Positions 15,993 through 21,397 of a stretch of 21,397 nt of DNA are shown in pieces. The stretch is from positions 1 to 21,397 of the forward strand of contig CANGVB010000004.1 in the NCBI GenBank assembly GCA_947456995.1, given 5' to 3'. The DNA comes from Bryobacteraceae bacterium. GTDB taxonomy: Bacteria > Acidobacteriota > Terriglobia > Bryobacterales > Bryobacteraceae. The notes beneath the pieces were generated by a model. The model saw only the letters and a list, made by a program, of their open reading frames with translations, searched no databases and was not told the origin of the DNA. Both the position numbers and the translations under genes were made by a program. Numbering within the stretch: position 1 is the stretch's first letter; each line of letters starts with the position of its first letter.

Positions 15993-16331
15993 CTACCGGG
16001 TGGAGTTGAGAACGCGGCCAATGAAGGCCGACATCTGCTGCCAGCTTTTCTCTTCGAGGCTGAGTTGCTTGCGTCCCTGTTTTGTTATGGAGTAAAAGCG
16101 CGCCTTGCGGTTGTTCTCAGAAGTACCCCACTCGGACGAAATCCAGCCGTTCTGCTCCAACCGCATCAGCGCGGGATGGAGAGTGCCATATTTCATCTCG
16201 AGCAGTTCTTCAGAAACCTGTTCAATGCGCTTTGAGATGGCCCACCCGTGGAGCGGGCCCAGCGTATCCACAGTCTTTAGCACCAACAAGTCGAGTGTGC
16301 CCTGCAGCAAGTCTGCCTTCTGTTTTCCCAT
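15993..16331 (-). CDS. PadR family transcriptional regulator
   Basis: A 112-aa PadR-type winged-helix repressor. Seen: LLQGTLDLLVLKTVDTLGPLHGWAI, then EMKYGTLHPALMRLEQNGWISSEWG (recognition helix and wing start), RKARFYSITKQGRKQL (wing) and a C-terminal helix for dimerisation. This is the short ADOP-associated PadR class. The longest frame would begin at TTG 16334, but ATG 16331 is preferred because AGGAG (16342-16338) sits 6 nt upstream. The promoter contains several CCTAT/ATAGG half-sites, so autoregulation and control of the downstream permease gene are likely. Inducing signal is unknown. Confidence 0.93.
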   Translation of the reverse strand: MGKQKADLLQGTLDLLVLKTVDTLGPLHGWAISKRIEQVSEELLEMKYGTLHPALMRLEQNGWISSEWGTSENNRKARFYSITKQGRKQLSLEEKSWQQMSAFIGRVLNSTR

Positions 16332-16337
16332 CAAACG

Positions 16338-16342
16338 CTCCT
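16338..16342 (-). promoter_or_regulatory. Ribosome binding site of padR
   Basis: On the minus strand AGGAG lies 6 nt before the ATG ending at 16331. It decides the start in favour of ATG over the TTG immediately upstream. Confidence 0.7.
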
Positions 16343-16358
16343 ATTGTCTCTCTATAAA

Positions 16359-16391
16359 AGAATAGGCGCACTCCTATAGCTTGTCAATAGG
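16359..16391 (-). promoter_or_regulatory. padR-ADOP promoter with overlapping CCTAT/ATAGG operator array
   Basis: On the minus strand TTGACA (16387-16382) and TATTCT (16364-16359) are separated by exactly 17 bp, a strong sigma-70-like promoter that would start near 16352 and leave a leader of about 20 nt. Over it lie inverted half-sites: ATAGG (16362-16366) and CCTAT (16373-16377) form a dyad with 6-bp spacing, and CCTAT (16373-16377) with ATAGG (16387-16391) form another with 9-bp spacing. These cover both promoter boxes. A further ATAGGAG occurs at the ribosome binding site. PadR binding here is inferred. Confidence 0.65.
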
Positions 16392-16431
16392 AAGCCTCGA
16401 CAAGTGGAGTTTTGAATTGGCTGGCTGAGGG

Positions 16432-17532
16432 CTACTTCTTCGGATAGCCCTGCCAAACGTACTCAAGCGCCAGGGGAAGCGTTTGCGCCTTCACGCTGCG
16501 GTCGCAGTGCGATGCGTTGCGAGCAAAGACAAACTGGTAAGGATAGCCCTTATCGGCAAGCACCATAGCCATCTTCTCGTTGGCCAGAACCCAGTCGTGA
16601 TAGGCATCACGGGTGATCAGGTTATCGCGATCACTGATGTGCATCCAGATGCGTAGCGGCTTCTTGGGGCTGTTGGGAATGATGGTTTCGTGGAAGTCCC
16701 AGGCACCGTGTGGAGTCTCGGCGTTGTAAGGCCACTGCTGGTAGACATAGGTGCCGGAGTAGCTCAGCACACGATGATAGAGGTCGTTGCGATACCAGGC
16801 CATAGCCATGGCGGCCGAAGCTCCAGAGCTGCAACCCATTGTGGCGCGGGCATTGGGATCTTTGGTCAACTTCACATTGGCCTTCTGCTCCACCAGCGGC
16901 AACACTTCCGTTTCGACAAACTGCGCGTAGAGGCCCGACATTGTGTCGTACTCCAGGCCGCGCTGGCTGCCCTGAGCATCGCCACTTCCATTGGCAATAG
17001 AAACAGCGATCATTACCGGCACACGCTTGGCGGCAATCAGGTTATCGAGCGTCGTAAAGAGCATACGGTCCGGTCCATCGGCACCCACAATCAGAGGAGC
17101 AACAGTGCCAGGTACGTATTGCTTGGGCACATAGACGGCAACCTTGCGGCTGTAAGGCTTGGGGCCGCTCTTCACCAGCAGCTTGCTTGGGTCTGCAGGA
17201 TCAGGAACGCCGAAAGTGCCAGGCTCACGGGCGATGCCGGGGTAAATCTTGCTGTCGGTCGATTCCATAGTGAACTCAATGATCTGGCCCTGCGGGACAC
17301 TCTCGTTCACGACTGTTTCAGGAGCGGCCGGGTGCGTCGGGCCGATGATGAAATTGCCATTCTGCTTGGGTGAGGGCACAGTGCCATCGGGCAGTTCCTT
17401 GGCCTTCACGTAACCAGGAGTGTTGGGGTCGCGTGTGGGTGGCTGAGGCCGCGGCGGCCTGGCAGGGGCGGGTGCTTGTTGGGCAAAAGCTACGGTGCAG
17501 AGCAGGAAAAGCAGATGGATCGGACGAAACAT
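16432..17532 (-). CDS. Secreted esterase D/enterochelin esterase-like alpha/beta hydrolase
   Basis: A 366-aa protein with a signal peptide (MFRPIHLLFLLCTVAFAQQ, cleavage near 17-18), a proline-rich linker (about 20-40) and a putative-esterase (PF00756-type) domain. Seen: nucleophile elbow GCSSGAS with Ser235, preceded by ARATM as in the family's R-x-x-x-G-x-S; KVAVYVPKQYVPGTVAPLIVGADGP for the strand and oxyanion region; and HISDRDN with ASHCD near the C-terminus, giving candidate Asp301/303 and His342. Such enzymes include feruloyl, acetylxylan and Fes-type esterases; the substrate here is unknown, but a polysaccharide- or siderophore-ester role fits the class. It points away from the BTAD gene and is separated from padR by padR's promoter region. 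TAAGAT lies 6 nt upstream of the ATG and no clear Shine-Dalgarno is present. Confidence 0.9.
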   Translation of the reverse strand: MFRPIHLLFLLCTVAFAQQAPAPARPPRPQPPTRDPNTPGYVKAKELPDGTVPSPKQNGNFIIGPTHPAAPETVVNESVPQGQIIEFTMESTDSKIYPGIAREPGTFGVPDPADPSKLLVKSGPKPYSRKVAVYVPKQYVPGTVAPLIVGADGPDRMLFTTLDNLIAAKRVPVMIAVSIANGSGDAQGSQRGLEYDTMSGLYAQFVETEVLPLVEQKANVKLTKDPNARATMGCSSGASAAMAMAWYRNDLYHRVLSYSGTYVYQQWPYNAETPHGAWDFHETIIPNSPKKPLRIWMHISDRDNLITRDAYHDWVLANEKMAMVLADKGYPYQFVFARNASHCDRSVKAQTLPLALEYVWQGYPKK

Positions 17533-17641
17533 CCCACGATCTTATCGCAGACCCTGGCTTTGGCATTGCGCTGCTCTACGTGGAAGCTGAGTCCGAGTGA
17601 ATTCATACGCGTGAGGTTTCAGGCAGCTATGATTGTGTGGT
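17533..17641. promoter_or_regulatory. Divergent intergenic region, esterase and BTAD regulator
   Basis: About 100 bp lie between the two starts. Leftward, TAAGAT (17544-17539) is 6 nt before the esterase ATG. Rightward, TATGAT (17628-17633), a 5/6 match to the -10 consensus, is 8 nt before GTG 17642. Neither side shows a convincing -35 or Shine-Dalgarno. Both could give leaderless or near-leaderless transcripts. Confidence 0.35.
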
Positions 17642-19876
17642 GTGGAAGCCGCCTTGTTACTAGAAATCCGTTTGCTGGGCGACTTTCTTGTTGCTGTTGA
17701 CGGAAAGCTGGTAGACGAGGCTCTCTGGACTCGTCGCAAGGCCAAAAGCTTAATCAAGCTCCTGGCTCTGGCACGCAAGAACGAGATGGGACGCGAAGAG
17801 ATCTTTGATGCCCTGTGGCCAGAGCTGAACGGAGAGCAGGCTCTCAATAGCCTCAATAAAGCTCTGCACACGGCCAGGCGCGCACTGGAGCCAGAGCTTA
17901 AGGCCGGACTTAGTTCCAGCTTTCTCCTGACACAGGATCAACGTGTTGCACTGCGCGCGCCGGGAGGCCTGCTGATCGATGCCTTTCGGTTTGAAGAGCA
18001 GGCACGCGCTGCCATCGGATCTTTGGATAAATCACAGATTCGCGAAGCGCTTTCTGCCTACACCGGTGATTTGCTTCCTGAAGATCGTCTGGAAGACTGG
18101 ACGACGATCTATCGCGAGCAACTCTCACATCTGCATCAGGAGCTGCTGCTTTGTCTTTCGCGAGTAGAAGAAGGCAATGGGGATTTGCGTGCGGCGATGG
18201 AATGCCTGGTGAAGGCCGTGGCCGTTGAGCCCGGCAATGAGCAAGCCCAGCGCGAGTTGATGCGGCTTTATGCCTCCACCGGCAGCCGGCATCTGGCGCT
18301 CAGCCAGTATCGAGTTCTGACTGAGAAATTGCGCCGGGACCTCGATGCCGAGCCCGAAGCCGCTACCGTGCAATTGCACGCGCAGATCCTCGAAGGTCAG
18401 GTTGCTCCGGTGCCAGTTCCGGTTGCCGCAGCAAGCCGAAGATCCTTTCTGCTGGGAGCGGCCGCACTTGGAGTTGGAGTCTACCTGGCTCGGGACAAGA
18501 TTTGGCACAGCAAACCCAATTCACTGGCCGTGCTGCCCTTTGCTACCGACGGTGACGAGCAACTGGAATACCTGGGCGATGGTTTGAGCGAAGGCCTGAT
18601 CGATAGCCTGTCTCAGATTCCAGACCTTCGAGTGATGGCGCGAAGTACGGTATTCGCTTATCGAGACAAAGCGAAAAGTCCGAGGGAAGTTGGCAATGCA
18701 GTGGGCGCGGGGGCAGTGCTGACGGGGCGAGTGACTAAGCCACCTGTGGGCGCGCCACAAATCACAATCGAGTTGGTGGACGCCGCAGACGGGGCGCGGC
18801 TCTGGGGAAGCCGCTACAGCCTCGACTTTGCAAGCGTGCCGTCTCTGCAAGCGAAAGTAAGTGCAGAGGTGGCTCGCGTGCTGTCACGCAAGCTCGAAGA
18901 TCTGCAAGTACAACGCCTTGCCCGCCGGTCTTCGGCCAGCCCCAAAGCCTATCAGCTCTACCTCTATGGCCGTTATCACTGGAACAAACGCACCAGAGCC
19001 GAGTTCTTAAAGGCGATTCCCTTCTTTGAGCAGGCCACACTTGAGGATCCGAATTATGCCCTTGCCTACGCCGGCCTCGCCGACTGCAATGGCCTCTTGA
19101 GTTTTGATGGCGGCCAGACGCACGAGTACATGCCGAAGGCGCGCGCTTTTGCCGAGAAGGCGATCGCCATAGATGAACAGTTGGCCGAGGGACACACATC
19201 CATGGCAATGGTTGAGGCTCTCTACGGATGGCATTGGGCCAAGGCTGAGGCCGAGTTTCGCCGGGCGATTGAGCTAAACCCGGGACATGCTACCGCCCAT
19301 CATTGGTACGCCGTTCATCTGAATGCGCAAGGCCGTCGTGCCGAAGCAGATCCGGAGTTTCGCCGTGCCCTGGACCTCGACCCGATCTCGCCGATCATCA
19401 TCACCAATTCCGCCTACCCGGCGCATTACGCCCGCGATTACAAATCTGCAATCGAGACTTACAAAAAAGCTCTGGCCATTGATCCGAATTTTGTCCCGGC
19501 GCATAAAGGGCTGATGCTGGCCTACGAACAGACCCGCGACCACAAACTAGCGCTCGAAGAAGCACTCGCATTTCTGAGATTGGCAGGCGATGCAACTTTG
19601 GCTGCAATGGTGCGGGCGGCGGCGGACTACCCAGCTGCAATCCGCAAATGGCAAGCCGTACTTGAGGAGCAAGCCAGGGCAGTCTACGTAGCTCCGATGG
19701 TGTTGGCCGATCTTGCAGCCCGGAATGGAGACCGAGAGGCCGCCTTTCGCTGGCTAGCTCAGGCGCTGGAAGAACGAAGCGCTCCCTTGGTTTACCTCAA
19801 AGTGGACCCGGTTTACGATCGGATTCGCGATGACAGGCGTTTCGCGCAGATTTCTTCAAAACTCTATTCGGCTTAG
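17642..19876 (+). CDS. Membrane-tethered BTAD/winged-helix, TolB-like and TPR regulator
   Basis: A protein of about 744 aa (747 if TTG 17633 is used; residue numbers below follow that longer form). Order: OmpR-type winged helix (about 9-108, with WTRRKAKSLIKLLALA and LNSLNKALHTARRALEP), bacterial transcriptional activator domain BTAD (about 115-255, helical repeats with AYTGDLLPED and LSQYRVLTEKLRRDLDAEPEA), one hydrophobic segment (268-286, SRRSFLLGAAALGVGVYLA), a TolB/FlgO-like domain (296-395, LAVLPFATDGDEQLEYLGDGLSEGLIDSL) and at least four TPR-like repeats (about 455-640). The first two domains are those of SARP-type activators. The hydrophobic segment suggests a CadC-like plan, with DNA binding inside and TolB/TPR sensing outside, although the topology is inferred. 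Target genes are unknown; the divergent esterase and downstream sigma factor are candidates. GTG 17642 is chosen because it lies 8 nt after TATGAT and the domain begins soon after. Confidence 0.85.
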   Translation: MEAALLLEIRLLGDFLVAVDGKLVDEALWTRRKAKSLIKLLALARKNEMGREEIFDALWPELNGEQALNSLNKALHTARRALEPELKAGLSSSFLLTQDQRVALRAPGGLLIDAFRFEEQARAAIGSLDKSQIREALSAYTGDLLPEDRLEDWTTIYREQLSHLHQELLLCLSRVEEGNGDLRAAMECLVKAVAVEPGNEQAQRELMRLYASTGSRHLALSQYRVLTEKLRRDLDAEPEAATVQLHAQILEGQVAPVPVPVAAASRRSFLLGAAALGVGVYLARDKIWHSKPNSLAVLPFATDGDEQLEYLGDGLSEGLIDSLSQIPDLRVMARSTVFAYRDKAKSPREVGNAVGAGAVLTGRVTKPPVGAPQITIELVDAADGARLWGSRYSLDFASVPSLQAKVSAEVARVLSRKLEDLQVQRLARRSSASPKAYQLYLYGRYHWNKRTRAEFLKAIPFFEQATLEDPNYALAYAGLADCNGLLSFDGGQTHEYMPKARAFAEKAIAIDEQLAEGHTSMAMVEALYGWHWAKAEAEFRRAIELNPGHATAHHWYAVHLNAQGRRAEADPEFRRALDLDPISPIIITNSAYPAHYARDYKSAIETYKKALAIDPNFVPAHKGLMLAYEQTRDHKLALEEALAFLRLAGDATLAAMVRAAADYPAAIRKWQAVLEEQARAVYVAPMVLADLAARNGDREAAFRWLAQALEERSAPLVYLKVDPVYDRIRDDRRFAQISSKLYSA

Positions 19877-19880
19877 TTTC

Positions 19881-19906
19881 AATCACTTCCGTGCCTGGAA
19901 GTGATT
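19881..19906. repeat. Perfect 10-bp inverted repeat after the BTAD gene
   Basis: AATCACTTCC (19881-19890) and GGAAGTGATT (19897-19906) flank a 6-nt loop, starting 4 bp after the stop codon. A second direct copy of GGAAGTG follows at 19908-19914. There is no T-run and the stem is half A+T, so it is a weak terminator at best. The three GGAAGTG half-sites might instead be a binding site controlling the 63-aa protein and sigma factor. Confidence 0.5.
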
Positions 19907-19971
19907 TGGAAGTGGCATGGATCACAGGTGGCTCCGCTTTGGAAAGGCCATTTGCGAGGCTGTGCTCACCG

Positions 19972-20163
19972 ATGTTAATTTACGCCTCATTTCTAGTGCG
20001 CTGTTGGACCAAGCCCGACGGCACCATCTCGATTCATGCCGAACATGTCCAATCCGGCGAGCATTTCAAATGTGACGATCTGGCCACACTGAGCGGATGG
20101 ATGGAATCTGTGCGGCAAAGCAGCAAGGCTGAGCCAGACGCTGAAGAGATGGAGCAGGACTAG
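19972..20163 (+). CDS. 63-aa conserved-looking hypothetical protein coupled to the sigma factor
   Basis: A small protein beginning MLIYASFLVRCWTKPDG, then TISIHAEHVQSGEHFKCDDLATLSGWMES and an acidic tail. The core alternates like a small beta-sheet (xxLVRCW..DGTISIHAEHVQSGEHF) followed by a helix. I do not recognise a named family, though short proteins of this look occur elsewhere beside sigma factors as far as I recall. A longer frame can start at GTG 19891, but that codon lies in the loop of an inverted repeat and lacks an RBS; ATG 19972, with GAGG 12 nt upstream, is preferred. The stop shares one base with the sigma-factor GTG (TAGTG at 20161-20165), so translation is probably coupled. 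The position suggests a partner or modulator of the sigma factor, but it has no anti-sigma signature such as a zinc-binding HxxxCxxC motif and no membrane segment. Confidence 0.65.
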   Translation: MLIYASFLVRCWTKPDGTISIHAEHVQSGEHFKCDDLATLSGWMESVRQSSKAEPDAEEMEQD

Positions 20164-20717
20164 TGACTACGGACACGTGGGCTGCTTATCTTCATCGCAT
20201 GAGCCAGGGCGACAGCAGCGCACTGAGCGAGTTTTATGACGCCTCCTCAGGCCTTGCGTACACGGTTGCGCGGCGCATGGTGGGGGATCCAGGAGACGCG
20301 GAAGAAGTGGTTCTCGATGCATATCTCAAGATCTGGAAGGCAGCCGGCCGCTACGATTCGGCACAGGGAAGCGCAAAGACCTGGCTGCTGACGATTGTGC
20401 GCCGGGGAGCGATAGACCGGTTGCGAAAGCGGCGGGATCACGTCTCGATAGGGCCAGAACACCTACCGGTGTGGATCGATCACAAGCCAAACCCGGAGCT
20501 AGCCTATGAGCTTTGCGAGCGGGGGGTGGCAGTGCGCCGGGCGATGAGCGAGATGCCGGCAAAGTGGCGGCAAACGCTCGAGCTCGCTTATTTCGGGGGA
20601 ATGACACAGATAGAAATCGCCGAGGTGCTGGGCGAGCCGCTGGGTACGGTGAAGACGCGCGTGCGCAGTGGGTTACTGAAGCTGCGGCATTGTCTTAGCG
20701 ATCTGGTCTACGGGTGA
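20163..20717 (+). CDS. ECF-type sigma-70 family RNA polymerase sigma factor
   Basis: A 184-aa ECF sigma factor. Region 2 spans about 22-90: ALSEFYDASSGLAYTVARRMVGD, DAEEVVLDAYLKIWKAAGRYD and the DNA-melting/-10 binding stretch WLLTIVRRGAIDRLRKRR. Region 4 spans about 125-178, with the -35 binding helix-turn-helix MTQIEIAEVLGEPLGTVKTRVRSGLLKL. The linker is short and there is no C-terminal extension. It resembles the SigK/SigL-like ECF group. GTG 20163 has GGAG (20151-20154) 8 nt upstream and overlaps the preceding stop. No anti-sigma gene follows; the next gene is unrelated, so control may come from the small upstream protein or from elsewhere. Target promoters cannot be deduced here. Confidence 0.93.
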   Translation: MTTDTWAAYLHRMSQGDSSALSEFYDASSGLAYTVARRMVGDPGDAEEVVLDAYLKIWKAAGRYDSAQGSAKTWLLTIVRRGAIDRLRKRRDHVSIGPEHLPVWIDHKPNPELAYELCERGVAVRRAMSEMPAKWRQTLELAYFGGMTQIEIAEVLGEPLGTVKTRVRSGLLKLRHCLSDLVYG

Positions 20718-20792
20718 GGGAGCCGCCTTACAGAACCCTAACCAAGCTCAGGCCGGTAATTCAACTTCGATCTAAATGTTATCGTATGGGGC
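20718..20792 (+). promoter_or_regulatory. Gap before the B3/B4 gene with a -10-like box
   Basis: In this 75-bp gap, TATCGT (20780-20785) ends 7 nt before ATG 20793. No Shine-Dalgarno at a useful distance is seen (GGGG at 20788-20791 is adjacent to the start) and the -35 is weak. No terminator hairpin for the sigma gene was found. The promoter is inferred. Confidence 0.3.
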
Positions 20793-21397
20793 ATGATTGA
20801 GAGCCGTTTTTCTCCAATGGTGGATGAATCCGTATGGCGCAGATTTGCCGATTATCGAGCCCTCAGCATTACCGTTACCGGCTTCCATCCAGAAGCACCC
20901 ATCGCTGCGTATCCGATCCGCCCTGCAGCTTGGGCAGATGCCCACATCGCGGCCTGGCATCAGGCCTTTAGAGACTTCGGAGCCAACCCCAAACGAACCC
21001 CGCCTTCTGTGGACAGCCTCCTGCGCCGCTACTGCAAGGACAATGGCTTGCCATCGATCCACCCCGTTGTCGATCTCTACAACGCCGTAAGCCTCACCTG
21101 GGGAATTCCCGCCGGCGGTGAGGATCTGGCCCTCTACCAGGGCAGCCCGCGACTGGTGCTTGCCGATAGTTCAGAAGGATTTGATACCTCCCGCGATGGC
21201 CAGCCAGTAGTTGAGGCTCCCGAGCCGGGCGAGGTCGTCTGGCGTGACGATGCCGGCGTAACCTGCCGGCGATGGAACTGGCGGCAATGCAAACGAACGG
21301 CAATTACGGAATCCACAGTTGATTTCTGGTTTGTGCTGGACCGGTTGCCGCCGATGGAGCTGGATGACCTCCACCGGGCAGGCGATAGCCTGACGAG
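20793..21397 (+). CDS. Stand-alone B3/B4 tRNA-binding (PheT editing-type) domain protein, 3' end outside window
   Basis: The frame opens at ATG 20793 and is still open at the window end, 201 codons plus 2 bases. The protein matches free-standing B3/B4 domain proteins related to the editing domain of phenylalanyl-tRNA synthetase beta. Seen: AWHQAFRDFGANPKRTPPSVDSLLRRY (52-80), the motif LPSIHPVVDLYNAVSL (86-101), GIPAGGEDLALYQG (104-117), then VEAPEPGEVVWRDDAGVTCRRWNWRQCKRTAI (140-171), which is the family's PGEV.W.D..GV..RRWNWRQ block. The known role of the PheT B3/B4 domain is hydrolysis of mischarged Tyr-tRNA(Phe); free versions may trans-edit, but their substrates are largely unassigned. 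Usual length is about 210-240 aa, so little is missing. It is 75 bp after the sigma gene, with a -10-like TATCGT 7 nt before its start. Confidence 0.88.
   Translation, partial: MIESRFSPMVDESVWRRFADYRALSITVTGFHPEAPIAAYPIRPAAWADAHIAAWHQAFRDFGANPKRTPPSVDSLLRRYCKDNGLPSIHPVVDLYNAVSLTWGIPAGGEDLALYQGSPRLVLADSSEGFDTSRDGQPVVEAPEPGEVVWRDDAGVTCRRWNWRQCKRTAITESTVDFWFVLDRLPPMELDDLHRAGDSLT

Noticed and set aside
16332..16334. TTG start for padR
   Set aside because: ATG immediately after it has AGGAG at the ideal 6-nt spacing.
19891..19971. GTG 19891 start giving a 90-aa form of the small protein before the sigma factor
   Set aside because: The GTG sits in the loop of a perfect inverted repeat with no RBS. 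The added residues have no conserved look, and ATG 19972 has GAGG upstream.

Overview
The window looks like a chromosomal segment of an Acidobacteriota member, probably near the Bryobacter/Solibacter group. The strongest sign is a PadR regulator followed by a long duplicated MacB/FtsX-type permease without its own ATPase, the 'acidobacterial duplicated orphan permease' (ADOP) arrangement. A signal-peptide S9 peptidase and a BTAD/TPR regulator fit that lineage. This placement is inferred from gene content only. I see no rRNA, tRNA, CRISPR array, insertion sequence or phage gene, and no gene-free stretch longer than about 190 bp.

Layout. (1) 1-664: 3' part of hemW. (2) 854-3894: ltaE (threonine aldolase) and prlC (M3 oligopeptidase A), joined by a 4-bp ATGA overlap. 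(3) 3923-5918: AbrB-type regulator, compact SMC/ABC-like ATPase and Asp-box (sialidase-like) protein, each overlapping the next by 4 bp. A terminator-like hairpin lies inside the third gene. (4) 5901-9479, minus strand: a chemotaxis receptor with a CxxCH haem-type sensor domain and a secreted S9 peptidase. (5) 9502-13320, plus strand: a DeoC-fold protein lacking the aldolase lysine, a fused aroD-aroE enzyme, an untracked 57-aa exported-looking peptide and an amidase. (6) 13327-17532, minus strand: ADOP permease, PadR regulator with a clear promoter/operator, and a secreted esterase. (7) 17633-21397, plus strand: a membrane-tethered BTAD/TolB-like/TPR regulator, a 63-aa protein coupled to an ECF sigma factor, and the 5' part of a stand-alone B3/B4 tRNA-editing-type protein running off the end.

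How the genes fit together. HemW and AroDE are housekeeping functions. LtaE, PrlC, the S9 peptidase, the amidase and the esterase suggest amino-acid, peptide and ester scavenging. The ADOP permease is probably controlled by its adjacent PadR through CCTAT/ATAGG repeats over the promoter. Two signalling proteins, the haem-type receptor and the BTAD-TPR protein, couple a membrane or periplasmic module to a cytoplasmic output.

Most worth a second look: the AbrB/ATPase/Asp-box operon and its internal hairpin; the DeoC-like protein without catalytic residues; a 22-bp divergent intergenic region built around a symmetric TTATATAA; and a recurring pattern in which transcription-unit-leading genes lacking a Shine-Dalgarno have a -10-like hexamer 6-8 nt before the start codon, suggesting leaderless mRNAs.
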